Source: Bacillota bacterium | GTDB lineage: Bacteria; Bacillota; TC1 | NCBI GenBank assembly: GCA_028683955.1 | Contig: JAQUGR010000001.1 | Location: 62,001 to 126,000, forward strand | Length of the DNA: 64,000 nucleotides | Direction of reading: 5' to 3' | Shown: positions 32,152 through 42,030 of the stretch, piece after piece | Layout of the letters: each line of letters starts with the position of its first letter | How positions within the stretch are numbered: position 1 is the stretch's first letter | Program-made: the position numbers and the translations under genes | Notes under the pieces: model-generated | The model's input: the letters and a program-made list of their open reading frames with translations, nothing else | Databases searched by the model: none | What the model was told of the DNA's origin: nothing

Positions 32152-32865
32152 ATGGGTATAAAAATATTGATTGTAGAAGATGATATCATAAGCGGAAAAA
32201 TACTCGAAATGATAATAAGTAAATTAGGTTATGAATCATTAGGTATTGTTAAGAGTGTTGAAGAAGCACTGCTAACCGTAAAAAAAGAATATCCTGATTT
32301 AGTTTTTATGGATATTGATTTATCATCATCTATGGATGGTATCCACATAGCAGAATTAATTAATGGATATTTCAAAACTCCAGTAATATTTGTTACGAGT
32401 CATTCTGATAAAGTAACAGTTAATAGAGCAAAAAATATTGGAGCAGGATACATCATAAAGCCATTTTTTGAAAAAGATATTAAAGATATTTTAATAAGCA
32501 TATTTAAAAATACTAGTTTAAATAAAGAAGAGACTAAAAAGGTAGATAAATATAAAATTGCTGCGAGATATGAAGATGAAATCAAGTTTATTTATTTATA
32601 TGATATTTTATTTTTTGAATCAAATGGCCATAAAATTTTGATTTATATTGATGATAAGATATATCATTTAAGAGGTAGTTTAAAAGAATTCGAAAGAATG
32701 GATATAAAAAATAATTTTTTAAGATGTCATAAGAGCTATTTGGTAAATATTGATAAAATTGAAGGACTAAAACATGATGGATCATATAATTATAGGATTA
32801 AAATAAAAGGGAGTAAAATAAATATACCAATAACCAAGGGAAAAGTGAAAATGTTAAAAAATTAG
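32152..32865 (+). CDS. LytTR family response regulator
   Basis: A 237-residue regulator. The receiver domain (1-120) has the acidic pair in VEDD, phospho-acceptor Asp in LVFMDIDLS near residue 54 and Lys in IIKPF. The DNA-binding LytTR domain (about 140-237) shows ILFFESNGHKILIY and FLRCHKSYLVNIDKIE. It is 20 bases after the Hpt gene. Target promoters are unknown. Confidence 0.92.
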   Translation: MGIKILIVEDDIISGKILEMIISKLGYESLGIVKSVEEALLTVKKEYPDLVFMDIDLSSSMDGIHIAELINGYFKTPVIFVTSHSDKVTVNRAKNIGAGYIIKPFFEKDIKDILISIFKNTSLNKEETKKVDKYKIAARYEDEIKFIYLYDILFFESNGHKILIYIDDKIYHLRGSLKEFERMDIKNNFLRCHKSYLVNIDKIEGLKHDGSYNYRIKIKGSKINIPITKGKVKMLKN

Positions 32866-32924
32866 TAATAGTAAAATTTAATTTTTAATCTTAGTATTAT
32901 TAAAGGAAAGTAAAGGTGTATTAA

Positions 32925-35900
32925 ATGGAGCAAAATTATTTTGATTTAAATATTAACTTAATGTGTGTTGTTGATATGGCTGGTAATTTTATAAAAGTGA
33001 ATAAAGCTTGGGGTGAATTACTTGGATATCCAGTTAAATATCTTGAAAATAGTAAATTTATTGATTATGTTCATCCAGAAGATATAGAGGATACAAACCA
33101 AGCATTTTTAAAATTAAAAGAAAAAAAACAAGTTATAAATTTTGTTAATCGATATATGAGTAAAGATGGAAATTATCGATATATTGAATGGAATTCACAA
33201 GTATTTGATGATTATATTTATTCTTCAGCAATTGATATTACAGATAAACTAAAAGCTCAAGAAATGAGTGAAGAAAACTTCAAAACATTTTTTGAAACTA
33301 TTAATGATTATATATTTATTGTTGCAACAGATGGAAAAATTATTTATTCTAATAAAGCTGTAAAAGAAAGACTGGGCTATACTGAAGATGAACTTTTTAA
33401 AATGCATCTTCTAGATATACATCCTGAAGAATATAGAGAAGAAGCAAATAAAGTTTTAGAATCTATGATAAATGGAGAAAGAGATTTTTGTCATCTGAAA
33501 ATAGCAACAAAAAGTGGTGTGCAAATACCTGTAGAATCTAGAATATGGTTTGGTAAATGGTATGGTCAAGATTGTATATATGGAATATCACAAGATCTTT
33601 CAGTTGTTGAATCAATTAAGGATAAATTTTATAAATTATTTGATAGTAATCCATCTTTGATGGCTTTAACGAATATGGAAGATGGTAAGTTTATAGAAGT
33701 TAATTCTTCTTTTCTAACTAACCTTGGATATGAAAAAAAAGAAGTTATTGGTAAAACAAGTAGGGAGTTAGATATTTTTATAAATTATGATGATCATGAA
33801 AAAGCTCTGTGTCAGATGATTAAAGAAAACAAATTAAGAAACTTTGAAGCTGACATTAAACGAAAAGATGGGAAAATTTTAAATGGACTGTTTTCAGGCG
33901 AAATAATTGATAATCTTTTAAATAAAGAGTTGTTAACAGTAATGACTGACATAACTGAAAGCAAGAATATGAAAACCCAGCTTTTTAAACAATTGGAATT
34001 TGAAGATATCTTGTTAGAACAATCATCATTAATTTTTTGTTCCAATGAAATTGAATTAGATAATGCCATCAATTCTACACTTAAGCGAATAGGTGAATTT
34101 TTTGATGTAGATCGCTCTTATATATTTAACTTTAATAGAGATGGATTGTTAATGAACAATACATACGAATGGTGTGCCAATAATATATCTCCTGAAATTG
34201 ATAATTTACAAGACTTGCCAGTTGAAATATTTCCAGTATGGATGGCAACTCTTAATATTGGGGAATGTATATATATAAATGATGTTTCAAAATTACCAAA
34301 AGAATGGGCTGCGGAAAAAGCAATACTTGAACCCCAAGGCATTAAATCACTTTTAGTAATACCTATAACTTCAAATAAAAAACAATTTGGATTTATTGGA
34401 TTTGATGCAGTTAAAGAAAAAATAGAATGGAATAAAGAGTCTAGAAATTTATTGCGATTTTTCGCTGATAATTTAGGCGAAGTTTGGTATAGACAAGAAC
34501 AAAAAGTAGCCTTAAATAATGCAGTTGAACAATCAAGAAGCCTTAAAAATAAGGCTGAATTAGCAAATAGGGAGAAAAGTACATTTTTGGCTAATATTAG
34601 TCATGAAATTAGAACTCCTATGAATGGAATTATAGGTATGGCTCAACTTATGGAAGGTACTGATTTAACAGATAATCAACAACATTATTTAGATGTAATA
34701 CAAAGCAGTAGTAATCTATTATTGAATATTATAAATGATGTTTTAGATTTTTCTAAAATAGAAGCAGGTAAATTGGGGATTGAGAACATCCAATTTTCAC
34801 TTAACGAGTTATTAGATAAAATTAATTCTGTGTTCGCATATCAGGTAGAAAAAAAAGGGATTAAATTTTATTTGAATTTAAATTTTAAAGATGAAATTTA
34901 TCTTTTAGGTGATCCTTTAAGATTAACTCAAATAATTAACAATTTATTAAGTAACTCAATTAAATTCTCATCAAGTGGAAGAATTGATTTAAATGTAAAT
35001 ATTTTTAAAAGAATAGATAAAAAAGTTGAATTAGAAATTGAAGTTATAGATGACGGAATTGGTATTGAGGAGGAAAACATTTCTAAATTATTCGAAATGT
35101 TTTCACAAGCAGATGCATCAACTACTAGAAAATTTGGTGGCACTGGACTTGGATTGGCAATTACTAAAAAGTTATGTGAGATGATGAATGGAAGTATAAG
35201 AGTTGAAAGCGTTTATGGAAAAGGATCAACTTTTTTTGTTGGTATTCCTTTTGATATGATAGATAATAATTATAAAATACATGATTCTCTAGAAATTGAT
35301 GAAAGTAATCTAACATTTAATAATGTTAAAATTCTTGTTGCTGAAGATATTGAAATTAACAGAGAAATAATACTTGTAATGCTTAAAAAGTTAGGTGTTG
35401 AGGCTGAGATAGCTCGAGATGGACAAGAAGCCATAAAGTTAGTAAAAGATAACAACTACGATATGATATTAATGGATATTCAAATGCCAATCATTGACGG
35501 TTATTTAGCCACCATTGAGATTCGTAAGTTTGATAAGAATATACCTATAATAGCAATGACCGCAAATGCACTCACAAATGATATTAATAAGAGCTTGTTA
35601 GTTGGGATGAATGGTCATATCTCAAAACCTATTATTAAAAAAATATTGATTAAAACTCTAAAAGATTTCTTAAGTGATAAACTACTTGTTGAGAATGAGT
35701 TGGATTTTGAAAAAGGATTAGAGTATGTTGATGGTAATAAAGAGATATATATAAATTTATTAAAAAAATTTTTGAATGAATACTCAGAATCAAATAAATT
35801 AATTTTAAAAGACTTTCGAGAAAATAATATAAATGCAGCAGTTATAAAATTACATTCAATAAAATCTGTATTAGCCTATATTGGAGCAGAAAAAGTTGTT

Positions 35901-36068
35901 CTTTCAGTAGAAAATATTGAAAGATTAATTGTTGAAAGTAATAATACTGATATTATTACAAATTCTATATTGGATGAATTTATAAATAAATTTGATAAGT
36001 TAGTCAATGAAATACCCAATGTGATAAATAATTTAGAAACAAAAATTATAAGTGATTTGGGAGAATAA
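32925..36068 (+). CDS. multi-PAS/GAF hybrid sensor histidine kinase
   Basis: A 1047-residue cytoplasmic protein with no membrane helix. Domains in order: PAS at about 10-110, 125-235 and 240-350; GAF at 365-520 (FDVDRSYIFNF...LLVIPI); a coiled linker; HisKA with His560 in ANISHEIRTPMNG; HATPase to about 785 (GTGLGLAITKKL); receiver at 805-925 (Asp in MILMDIQMP); and a C-terminal Hpt-like domain (AVIKLHSIKSVLAYIG), where the usual HxLKG is HSIKS but the His is kept. The soluble sensor suggests detection of a redox or small-molecule signal inside the cell. Confidence 0.93.
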   Translation: MEQNYFDLNINLMCVVDMAGNFIKVNKAWGELLGYPVKYLENSKFIDYVHPEDIEDTNQAFLKLKEKKQVINFVNRYMSKDGNYRYIEWNSQVFDDYIYSSAIDITDKLKAQEMSEENFKTFFETINDYIFIVATDGKIIYSNKAVKERLGYTEDELFKMHLLDIHPEEYREEANKVLESMINGERDFCHLKIATKSGVQIPVESRIWFGKWYGQDCIYGISQDLSVVESIKDKFYKLFDSNPSLMALTNMEDGKFIEVNSSFLTNLGYEKKEVIGKTSRELDIFINYDDHEKALCQMIKENKLRNFEADIKRKDGKILNGLFSGEIIDNLLNKELLTVMTDITESKNMKTQLFKQLEFEDILLEQSSLIFCSNEIELDNAINSTLKRIGEFFDVDRSYIFNFNRDGLLMNNTYEWCANNISPEIDNLQDLPVEIFPVWMATLNIGECIYINDVSKLPKEWAAEKAILEPQGIKSLLVIPITSNKKQFGFIGFDAVKEKIEWNKESRNLLRFFADNLGEVWYRQEQKVALNNAVEQSRSLKNKAELANREKSTFLANISHEIRTPMNGIIGMAQLMEGTDLTDNQQHYLDVIQSSSNLLLNIINDVLDFSKIEAGKLGIENIQFSLNELLDKINSVFAYQVEKKGIKFYLNLNFKDEIYLLGDPLRLTQIINNLLSNSIKFSSSGRIDLNVNIFKRIDKKVELEIEVIDDGIGIEEENISKLFEMFSQADASTTRKFGGTGLGLAITKKLCEMMNGSIRVESVYGKGSTFFVGIPFDMIDNNYKIHDSLEIDESNLTFNNVKILVAEDIEINREIILVMLKKLGVEAEIARDGQEAIKLVKDNNYDMILMDIQMPIIDGYLATIEIRKFDKNIPIIAMTANALTNDINKSLLVGMNGHISKPIIKKILIKTLKDFLSDKLLVENELDFEKGLEYVDGNKEIYINLLKKFLNEYSESNKLILKDFRENNINAAVIKLHSIKSVLAYIGAEKVVLSVENIERLIVESNNTDIITNSILDEFINKFDKLVNEIPNVINNLETKIISDLGE

Positions 36069-36069
36069 G

Positions 36070-37146
36070 ATGTATAAAAAGAAAAGTATTTTGATAGTGG
36101 ATGATACAAAATTTTATTCTGATATGTTATATGATTTTCTTTTTGAAGAATATAATATAAATATAGTATCAGATGGTGAAGCTGCATTAAGCACTATAAA
36201 ATTTGATATTCCTGATTTAATTATTTTAGATGTACTCATGCCAGGAATGGATGGATTTGAAGTTTGTAATATATTAAAACAAAATAAAAAAACAAAGGAT
36301 ATTCCTATTATAATATTATCATCATTAACTAATGTAGTGGATGAAAGTAAAGGTTTAGAGCTTGGAGCAATAGATTATATAAAAAAACCATTCAATTTAA
36401 AGTTATTAAAAAATAGAATAGAAAATCATCTTGAATTATATGAAAAAATGGGGAAGTTGACTAAAGAGTTAGTAGAATCAAATAATATTGTCAATAAAGA
36501 AATTGAAAATATTATTAAAAGTTTGGGTATTTTAGCTACTTATAGAGATGATGATACAGGAAAGCATCTTGAAAGGACTAAGTTCTATATGCGTTTTTTA
36601 GCGGATGAACTAAAAAATAAATATCCTTATGAATTAAATGAAAATAAAATAGATTTATTGTGCCAATCTTCCATATTACATGATATTGGTAAAGTAGGTA
36701 TTTCAGATTCAATTTTATTGAAAAAAGGGAAACTGACCAATAGTGAATTTGAAGAAATAAAAAAGCATACAATTAAGGGAAGAGATATAATTAGGGAAGT
36801 AGAAGTTTCATATGGGAAAAGTGAATTTTTAAACATAGCTGCAGAAATTGCAGAATATCACCATGAGAAATGGGATGGGTCTGGATATCCATATGGTTTG
36901 ATAAAACAACAAATACCTTTTTATGCTAGAATGATGTCTATCATAGATATTTATGATGCTTTGACAAGTGAGAGACCATATAAAAATGCATTTACTCATG
37001 AGGAAGCTATAAAAATAATATTAGAAGGTGATGATCGTGTAAAACCACAACATTTTGATCCTGATATCTTAGAAGCTTTCAATCGAATACATATAAAATT
37101 TAAAGATTTTAGTTTAGTTGAAGAATTTAATTTGATTAAAAATTAA
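36070..37146 (+). CDS. response regulator with HD-GYP cyclic-di-GMP phosphodiesterase domain
   Basis: A 358-residue protein. ATG 36070 is used because GGGAG lies six bases upstream; it begins one base after the kinase stop. The receiver (1-120) has Asp in LIILDVLMPGMDG. A coiled linker joins the HD-GYP domain (about 160-350): ILHDIGKVGISD, EIAEYHHEKWDGSGYP and DIYDALTSERPYK, all the catalytic motifs of active enzymes. It should hydrolyse c-di-GMP when phosphorylated by the adjacent kinase. Confidence 0.93.
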   Translation: MYKKKSILIVDDTKFYSDMLYDFLFEEYNINIVSDGEAALSTIKFDIPDLIILDVLMPGMDGFEVCNILKQNKKTKDIPIIILSSLTNVVDESKGLELGAIDYIKKPFNLKLLKNRIENHLELYEKMGKLTKELVESNNIVNKEIENIIKSLGILATYRDDDTGKHLERTKFYMRFLADELKNKYPYELNENKIDLLCQSSILHDIGKVGISDSILLKKGKLTNSEFEEIKKHTIKGRDIIREVEVSYGKSEFLNIAAEIAEYHHEKWDGSGYPYGLIKQQIPFYARMMSIIDIYDALTSERPYKNAFTHEEAIKIILEGDDRVKPQHFDPDILEAFNRIHIKFKDFSLVEEFNLIKN

Positions 37147-37259
37147 ATCAGTTTTTAATTAATTTGAAGTTATACATGATTGTTTGTCGATAATATATAT
37201 GATAACATGGGTATTATTAATTATTTTATTAGTAGACGATTTATGAAAAGGAGAATGTT

Positions 37260-37988
37260 ATGTGGACAAGAGAAGAACTTAAACTAAAAGCCAAATCAGT
37301 TTTAAAGAATACCTATTGGAAGGCATTTGTAGCAAGTATCGTATTATCTATTGCTACAGGAGGCGGACCATCATTTGGAAGTTCCATCAGAACAGGAAAA
37401 ACAAACAATCAATTTATTAATATAGATACTAACATATTATTTCCAATATTTGCAGTAATTGCTATATTTGCAGCTGGAGCAATAATATTTTCAATTATAC
37501 TAACTGTTTTTGTTGGAGCTCCCCTTGAAGTAGGTGCTCAGAAATTTTTTGTTAAAAATCAACAAGAAGATAGCAACTTGAAATATCTAGGAGCTGGCTT
37601 TGCCAAGGAAACATATTTAAAAGTTGTTTTAACTATATTCCTTCGTAATTTATATATTTTTCTATGGACCTTGTTGTTTATTATCCCAGGTATAGTCAAA
37701 AGCTATGCCTATAGTATGGTTCCATATATATTATCAGAAAATCCAGGTATGAATACAGCAGAAGCAATAAATTTAAGTGAAAAGATGACCAAAGGACACA
37801 AGGCCGATATTTTCGTACTTGATCTTTCTTTTATCGGTTGGATTCTGTTAGGAGTATTAGCCTGTGGGATAGGAGTTATTTTTGTTTTACCATATATTTA
37901 TGCAACAAAAGCAGAGCTATACCTAAAACTTAAAGAAATAGCTTTAGTAAAAGGTATTGCCAATACAAATGAATTTATAGCGGACTAG
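37260..37988 (+). CDS. DUF975 family membrane protein
   Basis: A 242-residue protein with about five hydrophobic segments. It starts with the family pattern (ELKLKAKSVLKNTYWKAF) and contains GAPLEVGAQKFFV near residue 85 and LFIIPGIVKSYAYSMVPYIL near 140, followed by GHKADIFVLDLSFIGW. Function unknown across the family. AAAAGGAG precedes the ATG. It ends in its own terminator. Confidence 0.85.
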   Translation: MWTREELKLKAKSVLKNTYWKAFVASIVLSIATGGGPSFGSSIRTGKTNNQFINIDTNILFPIFAVIAIFAAGAIIFSIILTVFVGAPLEVGAQKFFVKNQQEDSNLKYLGAGFAKETYLKVVLTIFLRNLYIFLWTLLFIIPGIVKSYAYSMVPYILSENPGMNTAEAINLSEKMTKGHKADIFVLDLSFIGWILLGVLACGIGVIFVLPYIYATKAELYLKLKEIALVKGIANTNEFIAD

Positions 37989-38032
37989 TTATAAGTTTAA
38001 AGTTAAAATAATCTAATATTATATCAAGTTAG

Positions 38033-38069
38033 GTAGAGATGATTAATTGTGTATCGTCTCTACTTTTTT
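38033..38069 (+). terminator. intrinsic terminator
   Basis: GTAGAGATGAT pairs with ATCGTCTCTAC (one G-U pair) over nine bases and is followed by six T residues. Confidence 0.85.
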
Positions 38070-38127
38070 ATTGGTATAATGTTAGGTAAGGATATATGTA
38101 TCGATTTGTATATAATGGAGGTAAAGG

Positions 38128-38664
38128 TTGAATAAAATAGTAGTTTTTGACGTGGAGACACCAAATTCCAATAATGATAGAATATGTTCGATAGGAGTTA
38201 CGATAATAGAAGATGGCATAGTAAAAGAGTCAGAAAATTATCTTGTAAATCCTGAATGTGATTTTGAATATCGCAATATTAATATTCATGGAATAAAACC
38301 AGATGATATAAAAAATGCTCCTACTTTTCCTACTGTATGGGCTTTGATAGGAGAGAACTTCATGAATAATATGGTAGTGGCTCATAATGCATCATTCGAC
38401 TTAGGTGTACTTAAAAAAACTCTTCTATATTATGAAATAAATGATTTGGTTTTGATGTATGCAGATACATTAAGAATTGCCAGAGCAATCTTAAAAGAAA
38501 CAGCAAATCATAAATTACCAACGCTATGTTGGTATTATGATATAGAATTAAAACATCATGATTCAGGAAGTGATAGTTGGGCCTGTGCTCAATTGCTTTT
38601 GAACTTAGTAGAAGATGGTGCTGACCTAAATAAATATATTAAAGAATATAGATTGGGGATTTAA
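38128..38664 (+). CDS. DnaQ-like 3'-5' exonuclease
   Basis: A 178-residue DEDDh exonuclease. It starts at TTG 38128 after GGAGGTAAAGG. Motif I is VVFDVETPN (Asp and Glu), motif II is VVAHNASFDLGVL near residue 88, and motif III is HHDSGSDSWACAQLL near 150. It resembles the stand-alone epsilon-type nucleases used in DNA repair or RNA trimming. It ends one base before the alcohol dehydrogenase start, so the two are co-transcribed although unrelated in function. Confidence 0.88.
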   Translation: MNKIVVFDVETPNSNNDRICSIGVTIIEDGIVKESENYLVNPECDFEYRNINIHGIKPDDIKNAPTFPTVWALIGENFMNNMVVAHNASFDLGVLKKTLLYYEINDLVLMYADTLRIARAILKETANHKLPTLCWYYDIELKHHDSGSDSWACAQLLLNLVEDGADLNKYIKEYRLGI

Positions 38665-38665
38665 A

Positions 38666-39835
38666 ATGAATACAAAATTTATTTATGATATACCTACAAA
38701 AGTATATTTTGGAGAAAATCAACTATCAAACTTAGGTAAGGAAATAAAGCAATATGGAAATAAAGTCTTATTAGTATACGGTGGCGGATCTATAAAAAAA
38801 AGTGGACTATATGAAAAAGTTATGACTGAATTGATTAAAGAAGGCTTGGAAGTTTTTGAATTACCTGGTATTGAACCTAATCCCAGGCATACATCAGTTA
38901 ATAAAGGCTCAGATATATGTAAGAAAGAAAAAATCGAGGTATTGTTAGCAGTCGGTGGTGGTTCGGTTATTGATGCTACAAAATTTATTGGTGTAGGTGC
39001 AGGTTATGATGGTGATATATGGGATATATTAACAAAAAAAGCAGAAATTAAAAATTGCTTGCCTATAATTTCAGTAATAACTTTATCAGCTACTGGCTCA
39101 GAAATGGATGCTGGTGGTGTAATTAGTAATCAAGAAACTAAAGATAAGATTGGCATGTTTAATCCTTTGATGAGACCGAAAGTTTCATTTTTAGATCCTA
39201 CAAATACCTATTCAGTAAATGAGTATCAAACAGCATGTGGGAGTGTTGATATTCTTTCTCACATCATGGAAGTATATTTTAATATGGAAGATGATTTATT
39301 TATGCTTGATTGCGTGATGGAAGGCTTGATGAAAACAGTAATAAAATATGGACCTCTCGCAATTAAAGAACCAGATAATTATGAAGCTCGAGCTAATTTA
39401 ATGTGGGCATCATCATGGGCAATAAATGGGTTTGTAATGGGGGGAAGAATGAAAGCTTGGAGCTGTCATCCAATGGAGCATCAATTATCTGCCTATTATG
39501 ATATTACTCATGGTCTAGGATTGGCTATTTTGACTCCTCGTTGGATGGAATATACCCTAGATGAAACAAATGTTAGTAAGTTTTATCAATTTGGGGTTAA
39601 TGTTTTTGATATAGACAAATCACTTTCACCAATGACTGTGGCAAATACAAGTATTGAATTATTATCTGATTTTTTCTTCAATACTCTTGGATTGGATAGT
39701 ACTTTAGGTGCAATAGGTATTGATGATAAGCATTTTGAAATTATGGCAGAAAAAGCTAGTCAGGGTGGAACACAAAATGGATTTAAACCTTTGAACAAGA
39801 ATGATATCCTTAAGGTTTTTAGAATGTGTCTTTAA
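38666..39835 (+). CDS. iron-containing alcohol dehydrogenase (butanol dehydrogenase type)
   Basis: A 389-residue group III alcohol dehydrogenase. The nucleotide loop is LLAVGGGSVIDATKFI near residue 92, with VYGGGSIKKSGLY near 35. Metal ligands are in SVDILSHIMEVYF (Asp, His) and CHPMEHQLSAYYDITHGLGLAIL (two His). The sequence follows the NAD(P)H-dependent BdhA/YqhD branch, reducing aldehydes to alcohols. It leads a short run of unknown genes. Confidence 0.93.
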   Translation: MNTKFIYDIPTKVYFGENQLSNLGKEIKQYGNKVLLVYGGGSIKKSGLYEKVMTELIKEGLEVFELPGIEPNPRHTSVNKGSDICKKEKIEVLLAVGGGSVIDATKFIGVGAGYDGDIWDILTKKAEIKNCLPIISVITLSATGSEMDAGGVISNQETKDKIGMFNPLMRPKVSFLDPTNTYSVNEYQTACGSVDILSHIMEVYFNMEDDLFMLDCVMEGLMKTVIKYGPLAIKEPDNYEARANLMWASSWAINGFVMGGRMKAWSCHPMEHQLSAYYDITHGLGLAILTPRWMEYTLDETNVSKFYQFGVNVFDIDKSLSPMTVANTSIELLSDFFFNTLGLDSTLGAIGIDDKHFEIMAEKASQGGTQNGFKPLNKNDILKVFRMCL

Positions 39836-39847
39836 AGGAGATTTAAG

Positions 39848-40192
39848 ATGAATGAATACATATTAGAACATGAAGCGTATATAAAGGGAATATTAGAAAA
39901 AAATGATAAACAGGATTGGAATAGTATAAAGGAATATCATAAAGTGCAGATTATGTTCATGCAACATGAAAGATTAGTTCATATGATTGTTACTTTATTT
40001 TTTGGGTTATTTTTATCAATATCTTTAGGTTTGGCTCTGTTATTTAATATGAGTTTGTTATTTTTATTAGTATTTATTATAGGTATCATTGAAGTATTTT
40101 ATATGGTTCATTTATACAGGTTGGAAAATGGTGTTCAAAGATGGTATGTTTTATATAATGAGTTATCCAGAAAGGCTGATGAGCAAAAATGA
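39848..40192 (+). CDS. two-helix membrane protein, unknown
   Basis: A 114-residue protein. A polar N-terminal 45 residues is followed by two close hydrophobic segments (about 47-68 and 70-90) and a short polar tail. AAAGGAGA precedes the ATG. It overlaps the lipoprotein gene by four bases (ATGA), so they are likely expressed together. No family is recognised. Confidence 0.7.
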   Translation: MNEYILEHEAYIKGILEKNDKQDWNSIKEYHKVQIMFMQHERLVHMIVTLFFGLFLSISLGLALLFNMSLLFLLVFIIGIIEVFYMVHLYRLENGVQRWYVLYNELSRKADEQK

Positions 40193-40896
40193 AAAAAATA
40201 ATTATTAGTATTTTATTATTTATTGGTTTTTTTATCATATTATCAGGTTGTCAAAAAGACAATAATACAATAAACAATGATTTTAAGACTAAAGTATTAA
40301 CAAATCTTAGAGAAAATTCTATTATGACTATTAATGGTACATTTGAAGATGGGTATTTTGAATCAGAAGGATTTAAGACAGAGGAACATGGGAAATTAGA
40401 GAATGGTTTATTTAAATTGAGTGTAGATAGTAACGAATATGATGACTATAACGAAATTCCATTAGATGAAAGAATTGTTGAAGTAGAATTCAAGGTGGAT
40501 TCTTCAGAAAAAACTGAAGGTTATTATGGATTATATTTGGCCCCACTTGATGATGATTTAGATTATGTTTATAAAGAATTAGACGATGGTTATGCAAGTT
40601 TGACATATGAAGAGAAATCAGTAGATAGAGATATTATAGAAGATATTGCTGGGTATTTTTATACTTGGAAAAGATACTATATTGAAGCATCAAAAGTTGA
40701 TGCTAAAGTTAGATATGTAAAAGTAGATATGGTTGAAGTGATAAGTTATAATCAAATAGATTCAGACATTGATAGTTTATATGAGTCTGATATGGCTGAT
40801 TTTGGTAAAATTGCTAGCAAAATAAATAATAGTTTTACTGATCCTCTTGATTTTGGTGTTTATGGGAAAGTGAAATTTAGTGCCGAATTTAAATAA
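40189..40896 (+). CDS. acidic lipoprotein, unknown
   Basis: A 235-residue exported lipoprotein with signal peptide and lipobox LSGC near residue 20. The mature part is strongly acidic (runs such as DDDLDYVYKELDDGY) and Tyr-rich. Its size, acidity and layout resemble the lipoprotein at 61853-62617, but identity is too low to call them paralogues by eye. Function unknown. Confidence 0.8.
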   Translation: MKKIIISILLFIGFFIILSGCQKDNNTINNDFKTKVLTNLRENSIMTINGTFEDGYFESEGFKTEEHGKLENGLFKLSVDSNEYDDYNEIPLDERIVEVEFKVDSSEKTEGYYGLYLAPLDDDLDYVYKELDDGYASLTYEEKSVDRDIIEDIAGYFYTWKRYYIEASKVDAKVRYVKVDMVEVISYNQIDSDIDSLYESDMADFGKIASKINNSFTDPLDFGVYGKVKFSAEFK

Positions 40897-40901
40897 ATTA
40901 T

Positions 40902-41276
40902 CTATTTTAAAACATTGATTTTTTGAGTAGGATATCTGTATGGATATATTTCTAGAATAATTTCTGGAACGGTTACCATTACATGATCTCCAATTTTTAG
41001 GTCTTGGAAACTAAGAATTTTTTTTGAACTATTGGAAAAGATTATAGTTGATTTATTTATTGAAACATATGCTTTATAGACATCTCTTTCAATAAATATT
41101 GTTCCGTATTGACCTTCTTTAGTGATTTCTTTTATTGTACCTGTTTCTGTTCTCTTATCTGAGGGTATGTCTGATATCTTATTATTTTTAATAAAAATAA
41201 AGTAATAGAGAGAAATTAAAACTAAGAGCAATATGAATAATGATGAGATAATTATTAGTACATTTTTCTTTACCAT
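40902..41276 (-). CDS. signal-anchored small protein, unknown
   Basis: A 124-residue protein with an N-terminal hydrophobic anchor (residues 5-28) and a beta-rich extracytoplasmic region (GTIKEITKEGQYGTIFIERD, then FQDLKIGDHVMVTVPEIIL) resembling small OB-like folds. GGAGG precedes its ATG. It is convergent with the acidic lipoprotein gene and five bases from it. Not recognised. Confidence 0.65.
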   Translation of the reverse strand: MVKKNVLIIISSLFILLLVLISLYYFIFIKNNKISDIPSDKRTETGTIKEITKEGQYGTIFIERDVYKAYVSINKSTIIFSNSSKKILSFQDLKIGDHVMVTVPEIILEIYPYRYPTQKINVLK

Positions 41277-41414
41277 GATAAACCTCCAACATATTAGATT
41301 ATGGATTTTAAAATAATTATAACATAATTATAATATCTGTTTATATATAGAAAATTAGTCAAAAATAGAGTATTATCAATATAGAGAAATTTTTGATATA
41401 AATAGGAGTAAAGA

Positions 41415-41837
41415 ATGGATTATAGTATTTTTGAAATGAAATTATTATATTTGTTTGGTTTGCAAATATCTTTTTTTGTTGTGCTAATTTTATTTCTTAT
41501 ATTTATTCTTATTATTTCTAATGTTTCAGCGACATCTAGGGCTGAAAATATAGTACTTGTTTTCTTAATAATTGTGTTGATTTGGGTTTCAAAAGATAAA
41601 TTATTGGATATACCTAATGTTGCGACTAAAAACTATACTGTTGAAACTATGAGAGTAACAAACATAGTAGTAAAAAATGAAAATATTAAAAATAGAAATA
41701 TTGATTTTATAAGCGCTGATGGGAATATTATTAACTTAAAGCTGACAGCACCTAAGGTTAACAATGGAGATGAATATTTAATTATGTATTTGCCTAATTC
41801 GAAAATTGGAGTGATTATAGAAAAAGTAATAGAATAA
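41415..41837 (+). CDS. small membrane protein, unknown
   Basis: A 140-residue protein with two hydrophobic helices in the first 65 residues, then a soluble beta-rich end (IDFISADGNIINLKLTAP ... NNGDEYLIMYLPNSKIG). The soluble part is similar in style to that of the divergent neighbour at 40902-41276, so both may be membrane-held OB-like domains. AGGAG precedes the ATG. No family is recognised. Confidence 0.65.
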   Translation: MDYSIFEMKLLYLFGLQISFFVVLILFLIFILIISNVSATSRAENIVLVFLIIVLIWVSKDKLLDIPNVATKNYTVETMRVTNIVVKNENIKNRNIDFISADGNIINLKLTAPKVNNGDEYLIMYLPNSKIGVIIEKVIE

Positions 41838-41877
41838 GTAATTAATTGTATATTGAAAAGAGAGATTTAAGATGAAG

Positions 41878-41921
41878 TGCACCCTGAATGTTGGACAAAA
41901 AAACTTACATTTGGAGGTGCA
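41878..41921 (+). mobile_element. short IS-end or MITE-like remnant
   Basis: TGCACC at the left and GGTGCA at the right bracket 32 bases containing AATGTTGGACAAAAAAA. This wording recalls the ends of IS3-type elements in Clostridia (TGCACC ... TTGGACA). No transposase remains. The rest of the gap before the MetY gene shows only AT-rich promoter-like sequence. Confidence 0.35.
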
Positions 41922-42030
41922 TTTTTATATAATTAAATAAACTATTTATTGAGATGTAATATTCGTGTATAATTAATAATATTGAAATGAATTAAATAAA
42001 TATTTAAATATATAATAATGGAGGGTTAAT

